Assembly (NCBI RefSeq): GCF_012163135.1
Contig: NZ_JAAVUP010000012.1
Coordinates: forward strand, 37,598 to 101,597
DNA length: 64,000 bases
Reading direction: 5' to 3'
From: Neoroseomonas oryzicola
GTDB taxonomy: Bacteria; Pseudomonadota; Alphaproteobacteria; Acetobacterales; Acetobacteraceae
Shown: piece after piece, positions 17,897 through 25,342 of the stretch
How the letters are laid out: the number at the start of each line of letters is the position of its first letter
How positions within the stretch are numbered: the first letter of the stretch is position 1
The notes under the pieces: model-generated
The model's database searches: none
What the model was told of the DNA's origin: nothing
Seen by the model: only the letters and a program-made list of their open reading frames with translations
Program-made: the position numbers and the translations under genes

Positions 17897-18679
17897 TCAC
17901 GCGGCGGGGGCCAGGGCGGTCGCCTGGCTCGCCCAGGCCGCATCGCCCACCAGCGCGGCGACGTCCCGCGCCCCGGCCAGCAGCCGGCGGATGATGTCCT
18001 TCCGCTCCGCCGCCGTGACGGTCGCGATCGGATAGGCGATGCAGAGGCTGACGGTCTCGCCCGTCTCGGGCGCGCCGACGGCGCAGGCGATGGCGCCGAC
18101 GCCGCGGTTCGCCTCGTCATGCGATTCCGCGTAGCCGACCGCGCGCACCTTCCGCAGCCGGTCGAGCAGTTCCGCGATGTCCTGCGGCGCGGTGCGCGAC
18201 ACCGGCGCCCAGGGTTCGGCGAACAGCGCGCGCACCTGGTCGTCGGTCATGCGCGCGAGCATCGACCGTCCGGTCGCGCAGGAATGGGCCGGCAGCGGCC
18301 GGCCGACCGGGGTTGCGACATGCAGCGCGTTGCTGCCCGGATGATAGGTGACGCCCGAGACGGCATTGCCGTCGCGGATCGAGACATAGCCCGTGTGCCC
18401 GATCGCGGCGACAAGACGCGCGACCACGGCGTCGGCGCGATTCACGAGCGACGACGCGCTCCGGAAGCTCTGGCCGAGGCCGAGGAGCAGCGCGCCGGGC
18501 CGGTAGCGCTTGGACTCCCCGATCGTCTCGAGCAGCCCGGCGTCGCGCATGGCGCGCAGCAGGCGCGAGGTGTTGCTCTTCGGAAGCGCGAGCAGCGACG
18601 CCGCCTCGGTGACGGTGATGCTGCTGCGCGTCGCCGAGAAGCAGCGAAGCACCGCGGCGGTGCTCGCGAGGGTGGTCAT
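17897..18679 (-). CDS. IclR family transcriptional regulator
   Basis: This 260-residue DNA-binding protein has an N-terminal winged helix (about residues 1-65: STAAVLRCFSATRSSITVTEAASLLALPKSNTSRLLRAM) and an IclR effector domain with GYVSIRDGNAVSGVTYHPG, HSCATGRSMLARM and GYAESHDEANRGVGAIACAV. It heads operon B; its TGA overlaps the first possible GTG of the hydantoinase gene. An inverted repeat of the IclR type lies 17 bases before its ATG, so it probably controls its own operon. The effector is expected to be the operon's substrate or a breakdown product. Confidence 0.93.
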   Translation of the reverse strand: MTTLASTAAVLRCFSATRSSITVTEAASLLALPKSNTSRLLRAMRDAGLLETIGESKRYRPGALLLGLGQSFRSASSLVNRADAVVARLVAAIGHTGYVSIRDGNAVSGVTYHPGSNALHVATPVGRPLPAHSCATGRSMLARMTDDQVRALFAEPWAPVSRTAPQDIAELLDRLRKVRAVGYAESHDEANRGVGAIACAVGAPETGETVSLCIAYPIATVTAAERKDIIRRLLAGARDVAALVGDAAWASQATALAPAA

Positions 18680-18695
18680 CCGGTCATCCCGAGGT

Positions 18696-18733
18696 GTTCC
18701 ACTTTATGGAACTTGAATGCAAGATGATGGAAC
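18696..18733 (-). promoter_or_regulatory. Candidate IclR operator before operon B
   Basis: GTTCCA at 18696-18701 and TGGAAC at 18707-18712 form a perfect six-base inverted repeat around CTTTA. A further TGGAAC at 18728-18733 repeats the right arm 21 bases later, two helical turns away. The TGGAA/TTCCA arms match known IclR-family operators. The element sits 17-54 bases upstream of the iclR start, where it would cover the promoter. Confidence 0.6.
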
Positions 18734-18799
18734 GCTAGGCGGGGGCCCCGGGCCTGGCAAGATCCTTCCTGGTGGATGAATCGACACGCCGGGCGCGGG

Positions 18800-18818
18800 C
18801 TGCACGTCCGTCGTGCAG
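18800..18818 (-). other. Stem-loop downstream of operon C
   Basis: CTGCACG (18800-18806) and CGTGCAG (18812-18818) are perfect seven-base arms around a five-base loop, 115 bases past the stop of the operon C ATPase. No T-run follows on the minus strand, so it is not a standard intrinsic terminator. It could stabilise the 3' end or be chance in GC-rich DNA. Confidence 0.3.
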
Positions 18819-18932
18819 GGTGTGACCGGAGATCGCGCAGGACGGTCCGCGCCTATCCTGCCGCCGGTCGCGGAGAATGCCGGGCAAGCCGCCGCGACGG
18901 CACCCCGGGAAGCGCCCCGGCGACAGCCGGCT

Positions 18933-19973
18933 TTAGAGGATCGACACCTGCCGCGGGTCGATCTCGAGCCGCACCGTGCCGCCCGGGGCGAGCGGATCGC
19001 GGCCGCGCAGATGCGCTTCCTCCGTCGTCAGTTGCTGGCCTTCCTGGAGTTCGAGCGTGTAGCGGACATGCCCGCCCAGGAACTCCGTCCGCAGCACCCG
19101 CGCCGCAAGTGCTCCGCCGCTGGCGTCGCGATGAAGCCGGATGCCCTGCGGCCGCAGGGCCAGCGTGACGCGGCCCGGCGCCGCGGGCTCGTTGAGCGGC
19201 AGGGCGATCCCGCCGGCGCGGAAAACGCCGTCCTCCACCGTGCCGTCGATCAGGTTGGCGGTGCCGAGGAAAGCCGCGACGAAGCGGTTCGCCGGCCGGT
19301 CGTAGAGTTCCGTGGGCGTGCCGATCTGCAGCACGCGCCCGCCGTCCAGCACCGCCATGCGGTCGGCCGCGGCGTTCGCTTCCTCCTGGTCGTGTGTGAC
19401 CAGGATGGTCGTGAGGCCAAGGCGCCGCTGCAACTCGACCAGCTCCTGCCGCACCCCGGCACGCAGCGCGGCGTCGAGGTTCGAGAGCGGCTCATCCAGC
19501 AGCAGCACCTCGGGTTCGATGGCGAGCGTGCGCGCGATGGCGACGCGCTGCTGCTGGCCGCCCGACAGCTGCGCCGGCCGCCGGTCGATCAGATGCGCGA
19601 GCCCGACCATGTCGAGCGCGGCGCGCACGCGCCGGTCGCGTTCGGCGCGCGGCACGCGGCGACGCTCGAGCCCGAAGGCGACGTTCTGCGCGACCGTCAT
19701 GTGCGGCCACAGCGCGTAGTTCTGGAACACCAGGCCGACATTGCGGCTCCAGGGCGGCGTGCGCGTCATGTCGCGCCCGCCGATCAGGATGCGGCCGCGA
19801 TCCGGCGTCCCGAAGCCGGCGATCAGGCGCAGCAGCGTGGTCTTGCCGCTGCCCGACGGGCCGAGGAAGGCGAAGAACTCGCCCTTGCGGATGGAGAGCG
19901 AGACATCCTCCAGCACCCGCGTGGCGCCATAGCCGAAGGAGACGCCCTCCACATCCACGCCCTGCGCGCTCAT
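18933..19973 (-). CDS. Iron/polyamine/phosphonate-type ABC transporter ATP-binding protein
   Basis: This 346-residue ATPase belongs to the PotA/FbpC/PhnT-like group. Walker A is GPSGSGKTTLL near residues 38-48, the Q-loop FQNYALWPHMTV, the signature LSGGQQQR, Walker B LLLDEPLSNLD, and the H-loop VTHDQEEA. After about residue 240 a C-terminal TOBE-type domain follows (NLIDGTVEDGVF, ALRPQGIRLH, FLGGHVRYTLELQ). It is the last gene of operon C and its ATG overlaps the permease stop as ATGA. The substrate could be ferric iron, a polyamine, thiamine or 2-aminoethylphosphonate; the sequence does not decide. Confidence 0.92.
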   Translation of the reverse strand: MSAQGVDVEGVSFGYGATRVLEDVSLSIRKGEFFAFLGPSGSGKTTLLRLIAGFGTPDRGRILIGGRDMTRTPPWSRNVGLVFQNYALWPHMTVAQNVAFGLERRRVPRAERDRRVRAALDMVGLAHLIDRRPAQLSGGQQQRVAIARTLAIEPEVLLLDEPLSNLDAALRAGVRQELVELQRRLGLTTILVTHDQEEANAAADRMAVLDGGRVLQIGTPTELYDRPANRFVAAFLGTANLIDGTVEDGVFRAGGIALPLNEPAAPGRVTLALRPQGIRLHRDASGGALAARVLRTEFLGGHVRYTLELQEGQQLTTEEAHLRGRDPLAPGGTVRLEIDPRQVSIL

Positions 19974-21703
19974 GCCGCCCCCCGGGGTTCAACGGTCCTC
20001 GAGCGGCGCCGGCGTTCGCGTTCGGCGAAGGCATGGGCCGCCCAGGTGCAGATCGCGACGACGACGACCGCGATGACGCCGAGTGCGGCGCCGGGTCCGC
20101 GGCCGGCCGCGCTCTGCATGTAGATGTAGATGCCGTAGGAGAGCGGCGCGTCCACGTCCCGCGTCACCAGCACCAGCGTGGCCGAGAGTTCCACTGCGGC
20201 CGTGGCGAAGCTGGTGACGAAGGCCGCGGCGAGCCCGCCCGCCATCAGCGGCACGACGATGCGCGCAAGGGTCGTCGCGGACCCCGCGCCCAGGTTCTCG
20301 GCCGCTTCCTCGAGGCTTCGGTGCACCTGCCGCAGCGCCGCCGTTGCCGCCCGCAGCGCATAGGGCAGGCGCCGCACCGCAAGCACGATGGTCAGCATGA
20401 TCCAGGACGTCGCGAGGGAATCCCCGCCTGGCAAATGAACGTCGAAATAGGTGCGCAGGATTCCGATACCGAGCACCAGCCCCGGCACCGCCAATGCCGA
20501 CATCGCCACAAGGTCGAGCAGGGCGCGCCCCGGCAGCCGCGTGCGGTGCACCAGCCAGGCGATGACGACGCCCAGCACGACGTCGATGAGCGCCGCGATG
20601 CCGCAGAAGAGCAGCGTGTTGGTCAGGAACTGCGGCGTCTCCCGCAACACCGTCGCGTAGTGGGCGAGGGTGAAGCCGTCGGGCAGCGGGCTGAAGGACC
20701 AGATGGTCGCGAGGCTGAGCAGCAGGATGCCGGCATGCGGGGCGAGCACGAGCAGCAGCGCCGGCACCACGAAGCACCATGCCAGGATCCTGCCGGTGCG
20801 CGTCATCCGTCGTTGCGACAGCCCGCCGCCGCCGCGCTGCGCGGTGGCATAGTCACGCCCGCGCAGCAGGAGCGCTGACCCTGCCATCGCCGCGACCGAG
20901 ACCACCACCAGGATGACGCTGATCACATAGCCCATCGGGTCGCCGAGCCCGACGGAGGTGACCCGAAGATAGGCCTGCGGGGCGAGCATGTTCGTCACGT
21001 TCAGCAGCAGCGGCGTCGCCAGGTCATCGAACACCTTGACGAAGACGAGGCTCGCCCCGGCGAGGTAGCCCGGCAGCGCCAGCGGCAGGACGATGGTGCG
21101 CAGCAAGTTCGCCCCGCGCGCGCCGAGATTCTGCCCGGCCTCCTCCATCGACACGTCGATGTTCGAGAGCGAGGCGCTGAGGTTCATCAGGATGAAGGGG
21201 AAGTAGTGCAGCGACTGGACGAAGATGACGCCGTTCAGTCCCTCCATCAGGTCGAGCCGGACGTCGAACCAGTCCATCAGCAGCAGGTTCACCGTCCCGT
21301 TGCGCCCGAAGATGAGCTGCATCGCGACCGCCCCCACGAAGGGCGGCATGACCAGCGGCAGCACGCCCAGCACCGCGATCAGCGCGCTGCCCGGGAATCG
21401 GTAGCGCGCGAGGATCACCGCGAGCGGCACCGCGAGCAGCGAGGCGAAGACCACGCTCATGCCCGCGACGTAGAGGCTGTTCCAGAAGCTCTCGATGAAC
21501 AGGCTGGTGCGGAAGAAGTCGGCGAAGTGCACGAGGGTGAAGCCACCCTCCGCCGCAGCGAAGGCGGTCAGGAAGACGCGCCCGACCGGCACCACCAGGA
21601 AGGCCAGCAGGAAGGCGGCGACGATGGCGGCGGCGGCGACCTGGCTCGCGCTCGCCTCGATGCGGAGGCGCGCGCTCCAGGGGCGCGAGGCGGTCGCGCT
21701 CAA
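19970..21703 (-). CDS. Two-domain ABC permease (FbpB/PhnV-like)
   Basis: This 577-residue inner-membrane protein contains two fused permease halves with about 12 membrane segments. The EAA motifs are EEAGQNLGARGANLL in the first half and EEAAENLGAGSATTL in the second, each followed by a VLPLALPG or VVPLMAGG loop. This arrangement is typical of ferric-iron and related importers with a single permease gene. No ATG or GTG lies near the first membrane helix. A TTG at 21703 overlaps the binding-protein stop as TTGA and gives a sensible N-terminus (LSATASRPWSARL), so I chose it. The first ATG in frame falls inside the membrane domain. Confidence 0.88.
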   Translation of the reverse strand: MSATASRPWSARLRIEASASQVAAAAIVAAFLLAFLVVPVGRVFLTAFAAAEGGFTLVHFADFFRTSLFIESFWNSLYVAGMSVVFASLLAVPLAVILARYRFPGSALIAVLGVLPLVMPPFVGAVAMQLIFGRNGTVNLLLMDWFDVRLDLMEGLNGVIFVQSLHYFPFILMNLSASLSNIDVSMEEAGQNLGARGANLLRTIVLPLALPGYLAGASLVFVKVFDDLATPLLLNVTNMLAPQAYLRVTSVGLGDPMGYVISVILVVVSVAAMAGSALLLRGRDYATAQRGGGGLSQRRMTRTGRILAWCFVVPALLLVLAPHAGILLLSLATIWSFSPLPDGFTLAHYATVLRETPQFLTNTLLFCGIAALIDVVLGVVIAWLVHRTRLPGRALLDLVAMSALAVPGLVLGIGILRTYFDVHLPGGDSLATSWIMLTIVLAVRRLPYALRAATAALRQVHRSLEEAAENLGAGSATTLARIVVPLMAGGLAAAFVTSFATAAVELSATLVLVTRDVDAPLSYGIYIYMQSAAGRGPGAALGVIAVVVVAICTWAAHAFAERERRRRSRTVEPRGAA

Positions 21704-23052
21704 CGGGCGCGCTGGGCCTGCTCGGCGAGGCGCTTCGCCTCGGCATAGGCGGCGACCGCGTGGCGGTCCCATTCCTCCTCGAACTGTGCCTGACGGCCGG
21801 CGGCGGGGCGGTCGGGCCGCGCGGCGCGGAAAGCGCCGGCGATGGCGGGATCGGCGGCCTGGGCCTCGGTGACCGGGACGGCGGTCAGCTTGGCGCGCGC
21901 CTCGTTCAGCAGGCGCCGGCCCTCGGCGTTGTCACGACGGCCGAGCGCCGTATCGGCGGCGCGCACGGCCTTCCAGGCATCGGTCAGCTCTCGCAGGCGG
22001 AAGGTGATGACGCGGTCGAACAGGCTGTTGACCAGCTCGTAGCGGACCTCGGAGACGTCGTTGTTGAAGCGCACGCGCGCGCCGAGGCTCGGGTTGGTGA
22101 AGGGGTTCGGGAAGCCGGCCGGCGCGTTCGCATAGGTCTCCTGCCGCACCGGCAGGCGCATCACCTTGGGATCGAGCAGAACCTGCTGCCCCGCGGGCGA
22201 GAGCAGGAACTGGATGAAGGCGCGCGCGGCTTCCGGATTCCGCGCGCCTTCGACCATGCCGATATTCGCCGGCACCAGCGTGGTCACGGTCGGGTAGACG
22301 AATTCCACCGGGAAGCCCGACGCCTTGGCCGAGAGGCCGAAGAAGTCGATCACGATGCCGATGCCGTACTGGCCGCTGTTCACCGCATCCGGCACGCCGA
22401 AGCTGCGGTCCGAGACCTGAGCGAAGTTGCCCGCCATCTCGAGCAGCTGCGCCCAGCCCATCTCCCAGCCTTCGCCCTGCAGGATCGTCTCGATGGTCAG
22501 GTGGGTGGTGCCGGAGCGGCTCGGCGCCGAGATGCCGACATGGCCCTGGTAGACCGGCCGCGTCAGGTCCACCCATTCCTTTGGTTCGGGCAGGCGGTTC
22601 GCGCGCAGGTAGCGCGTGTTGTACATGATGCCATAGCCGGATACGGCGAAGCCGAAGTAGCGCCCGTCGGGATCATTGGTCGGCTGGCCGCCGATGCGCT
22701 CGGGAATGCCGGCGGTGTCGATGCGCGGCTGCGCCAGCAGGTTGCCCTGCTTCAGCACCTCGAAGGCATCGGGCGCGCTGGCCCACATCAGGTCCGGCGG
22801 GCTCGAGCGCGTCTCGCGGATGAAGGCGACGGCAGCGGCGGTGTTGCGGTTCTGGATCTCGACCTTGGTGCCGGGGTTCGCGCGTTCGAAGGCCTGGACG
22901 AAGGGCGTGGTGACGTCGCGCGAGAAGCTGGTGACGATGACGACGCGCGGTTCGAGCGCCGGCTGGGCACCGGCCCGCGTCGTGCCGTGCAGCAGCCCGA
23001 TGGTGCCGCCGGCGGCGAGAATCGCGCGGCGGGATGTGGCGGGCTGCGGCAT
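21700..23052 (-). CDS. Extracellular solute-binding protein, family 1 type (operon C)
   Basis: This 450-residue periplasmic receptor starts MPQPATSRRAILAAGGTIGL, a twin-arginine signal, with cleavage near RAGAQ. VVIVTSFSRDVTTPFVQAFERANPG, the DLMWASAPDAFEVLKQGNLL segment and GYGIMYNTRYL resemble FbpA/PotD/PhnS-like receptors. After about residue 330 it continues into a helical, charged C-terminal region (ALGRRDNAEGRRLLNEARAK) that makes it longer than the usual 340-360 residues. A GGAG site precedes the ATG at 23052. It is the first gene of operon C. I see no tyrosine pair that would firmly identify ferric-iron binding. Confidence 0.88.
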   Translation of the reverse strand: MPQPATSRRAILAAGGTIGLLHGTTRAGAQPALEPRVVIVTSFSRDVTTPFVQAFERANPGTKVEIQNRNTAAAVAFIRETRSSPPDLMWASAPDAFEVLKQGNLLAQPRIDTAGIPERIGGQPTNDPDGRYFGFAVSGYGIMYNTRYLRANRLPEPKEWVDLTRPVYQGHVGISAPSRSGTTHLTIETILQGEGWEMGWAQLLEMAGNFAQVSDRSFGVPDAVNSGQYGIGIVIDFFGLSAKASGFPVEFVYPTVTTLVPANIGMVEGARNPEAARAFIQFLLSPAGQQVLLDPKVMRLPVRQETYANAPAGFPNPFTNPSLGARVRFNNDVSEVRYELVNSLFDRVITFRLRELTDAWKAVRAADTALGRRDNAEGRRLLNEARAKLTAVPVTEAQAADPAIAGAFRAARPDRPAAGRQAQFEEEWDRHAVAAYAEAKRLAEQAQRAR

Positions 23053-23547
23053 GGCGTGCGTCTCCTTGTTTCCGGCCTCTTGCTGAGGCTTCGGTCCCGG
23101 TCTCGGGTCAATCTGCCATGAAGCGGCGAGGAGTGGGAATGCGCCATCCGCGACGACACGGCGGCGGATGGGCTCGCGGTTGCGGCGCGCAGTGCCGTCG
23201 CGAGCGGGCAGGGCGGTCTGCGCGCGAAGCTTCGGCGCGGCCGCGTCGTCGGCGAAAGGTGCCCGGCGCGACAGGCGAGTGCCAACGGCCGCGGGCCGCC
23301 CCGACCGACCGACTCCGCGTTGGATGAGCGGCGACATGGCGGCCAGAGCGGTCGACGTTCCTGCGCGCCGGGAGAAGGATCATCCCCTGTGCCACTCCTG
23401 GGGCAATGGCGTGCCGGCCCGCCCGCAAATTGGGCGATAATGATCTAGGCTATTGATCTGGCGCGTTGTTGAGTCACTTCCTGGTTGCGGGAAAGCCGCC
23501 GGGGTCCCTAGCCTCGTCGGCCGTGATCTCCCGCATCAGGAGTTGAA
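23053..23547. other. Divergent spacer between operons C and D
   Basis: About 495 bases separate two divergent binding-protein genes, so promoters for both operons should lie here. No gene is supported. GATAAT at 23436-23441 is a possible plus-strand -10 element about 107 bases before operon D, but no good -35 is at the right distance. The stretch near 23430-23470 is noticeably more AT-rich than its surroundings, as promoter regions often are. Confidence 0.4.
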
Positions 23548-25179
23548 ATGTCTCTTTCGCGCCGTTCGCTGTTCGCCGCACCGGCCCTGCTGCCGGCGCT
23601 GGCCGCCTCGCGCGGCGCCTCGGCGCAGGCCGCGCCGCAGCGTGGCGGGACGTTGATCTATCTCGAGCAGCAGACCTACACGAACCTCTACCCGCCCGCG
23701 GCCGGGCACTATCCGGCAGGCGGCGTGATCAACCAGATCACCGACAAGCTGACCTACCAGAACCCGCAGACGCTCGAGATCGAGCCGTGGATCGCCGAGA
23801 GCTGGACGATCAACGCCGACGCGACGGAATACGTGTTCCGGCTACGCCGGGGCGTGACCTTCTCGGACGGCACGGCGCTCGATGCCGCCGCCGTCGCGAA
23901 GAACTACGACACCTACGGCCGCGGCAATCGCGAACTGCGCCACGCGGTGTCCGAGGTCATCACAAACTACGAGCGCAGCGAGGTGATCGACCCGCTGACG
24001 GTGCGCTTCGTCTTTCGCGCGCCCTCGCCTGGCTTCCTGCAGGGAACCTCGGTGATCGGGTCGGGCCTGGTCTCCCCGGCGACGCTCGCCTTGCCATTCG
24101 ACCAGATGGGCGATGCGACGAAGATCATCGGCTCCGGTCCCTTCGTGGTGGCGCGCCAGGTGCTGGGGCGCGAGCTCGTGCTGAATGCGCGGCGCGACTA
24201 CGCCTGGGGCCCCGCGAAGCATCCGCACCAGGGTCGCGCGCTGCTCGACAGCATCCGCATCATCGTCAACGGGGAAGACAGCGTGCGCGTCGGTGCGCTG
24301 CTGTCGAACCAGGCGCAGATCGCGCGGCAGATCCCGGCCTTCGACGAGAACCGGATCCAGGGTCGCGGCTTCCAGCTGTTCGCGCCGCCGACCCGCGGCG
24401 TGAACAACTCCATCACCTTCCGCCCCGACAACCCGATGGTCGCCGACATCCGCGTGCGCCGCGCCCTGCTGCACGGCACCAATGCGCAGGAGGTCGTCGA
24501 CACGCTGTTCTCGCCGAACTATCCGCGCGCGACCTCGGTCATCGCCTCGACCGCGCAGGGGTATGTCGACCTGTCGGACCGGCTGACCTTCGATGCGGCC
24601 CTGGCCGCGCGGCTGCTGGACGAGGCCGGCTGGGCGCGCGGTGCGAATGGACAGCGCGCGAAGGATGGCCAGGAGCTCGCCCTGGCCGCCTATGAGAGCC
24701 CGAACTACGCGCGCAGCAAGGACACGATGCAACTCGTCGCGCAGCAATGGGCCAGGCTGGGGGTGAAGCTGTCGGTGATGGCGGGGGACCTCGGCTCGCG
24801 CACCGTCGACAGCCTCGACCCGCTGAAGACGCCGCTGTCGCCCGCGATGGTCGGCCGTGCGGATCCCGACGTGATCCGGTCGAACTTCTATCCGACCACG
24901 CGCAACATGCTGCTGCAGACCGGCGGCGTCAGCCGGCGGGTGCAGTCCTTCTCGGATCCCGCGCTCAACGCGCAGCTCGACGCCATCGCATCGGAACCCG
25001 ACCAGGCGAAGCGCCTGCTGCTGGTGGGCGAGGTTCAGCGCCACCTGATCGACCAGGCCTATGTGATCCCGCTGTTCGAGGAACCGCAGGTCTTCGCCGC
25101 ATCCCCCCGGCTTCGCGGCATGGGGTTCGAGGCGGTGGGGCGGCCCTTCTTCTACGCCGCCTGGCTGGCGGCGCGCTGA
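23548..25179 (+). CDS. Substrate-binding protein, SBP family 5, tandem copy 1 (KPN_01854-like)
   Basis: This 543-residue periplasmic receptor is preceded by CAGGAG. MSLSRRSLFAAPALLPA is a twin-arginine signal ending near GASAQA. The mature start RGGTLIYLEQQTYTNLYPP is shared almost unchanged with the next gene and fits the receptor family I recall as KPN_01854. It also has the family 5 features PWIAESWTINADATEYVFRLR, VTFSDGTALDAAAVAKNY, GSGPFVVARQVLG and NNSITFRPDNPMVADIRVRRALLHGTN. About four in five residues match copy 2 by eye. The downstream flavin monooxygenase suggests the ligand is oxidised after uptake. The ligand itself is unknown. Confidence 0.92.
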   Translation: MSLSRRSLFAAPALLPALAASRGASAQAAPQRGGTLIYLEQQTYTNLYPPAAGHYPAGGVINQITDKLTYQNPQTLEIEPWIAESWTINADATEYVFRLRRGVTFSDGTALDAAAVAKNYDTYGRGNRELRHAVSEVITNYERSEVIDPLTVRFVFRAPSPGFLQGTSVIGSGLVSPATLALPFDQMGDATKIIGSGPFVVARQVLGRELVLNARRDYAWGPAKHPHQGRALLDSIRIIVNGEDSVRVGALLSNQAQIARQIPAFDENRIQGRGFQLFAPPTRGVNNSITFRPDNPMVADIRVRRALLHGTNAQEVVDTLFSPNYPRATSVIASTAQGYVDLSDRLTFDAALAARLLDEAGWARGANGQRAKDGQELALAAYESPNYARSKDTMQLVAQQWARLGVKLSVMAGDLGSRTVDSLDPLKTPLSPAMVGRADPDVIRSNFYPTTRNMLLQTGGVSRRVQSFSDPALNAQLDAIASEPDQAKRLLLVGEVQRHLIDQAYVIPLFEEPQVFAASPRLRGMGFEAVGRPFFYAAWLAAR

Positions 25180-25190
25180 CGACGCGGATG

Positions 25191-25218
25191 CCTGGAATCC
25201 GGGCAACGAGATTCCAGG
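25191..25218 (+). other. Intergenic stem-loop between the tandem receptors
   Basis: CCTGGAATC at 25191-25199 and GATTCCAGG at 25210-25218 form a perfect nine-base-pair stem with a ten-base loop, starting 12 bases after the stop of copy 1. There is no T-run, so it looks like a stability or attenuation element that sets the ratio of receptor to transporter mRNA, or an operator. The TGGAA/TTCCA arms would also suit an IclR-type protein, but none is encoded in operon D. Confidence 0.5.
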
Positions 25219-25342
25219 TTGCCGCAATTCTGGAGCAAGTCCGTCTGCAAATGACACTTATCTTGGAAGATCTTCGTCATTTCCCTGGAAGCGCCATGGC
25301 GCCGTTGCCTAGGCTCATCCCCGCTACCCGGAAGGAGCTGCC

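Noticed and set aside
21700..23052. Assigning operon C to ferric iron uptake
   Set aside because: The ATPase and permease types also serve polyamine, thiamine and phosphonate transport. I could not identify iron-ligand tyrosines in the receptor, and no Fur-type site was recognised upstream.
23451..23480. Possible sigma-54 promoter (GGCGCG followed by TTG) before operon D
   Set aside because: The invariant GC of the -12 element is missing and the GG-GC spacing is wrong.
25266..25275. Palindrome GAAGATCTTC upstream of receptor copy 2
   Set aside because: Single short palindrome with no second copy and no regulator gene in operon D; insufficient to call an operator.
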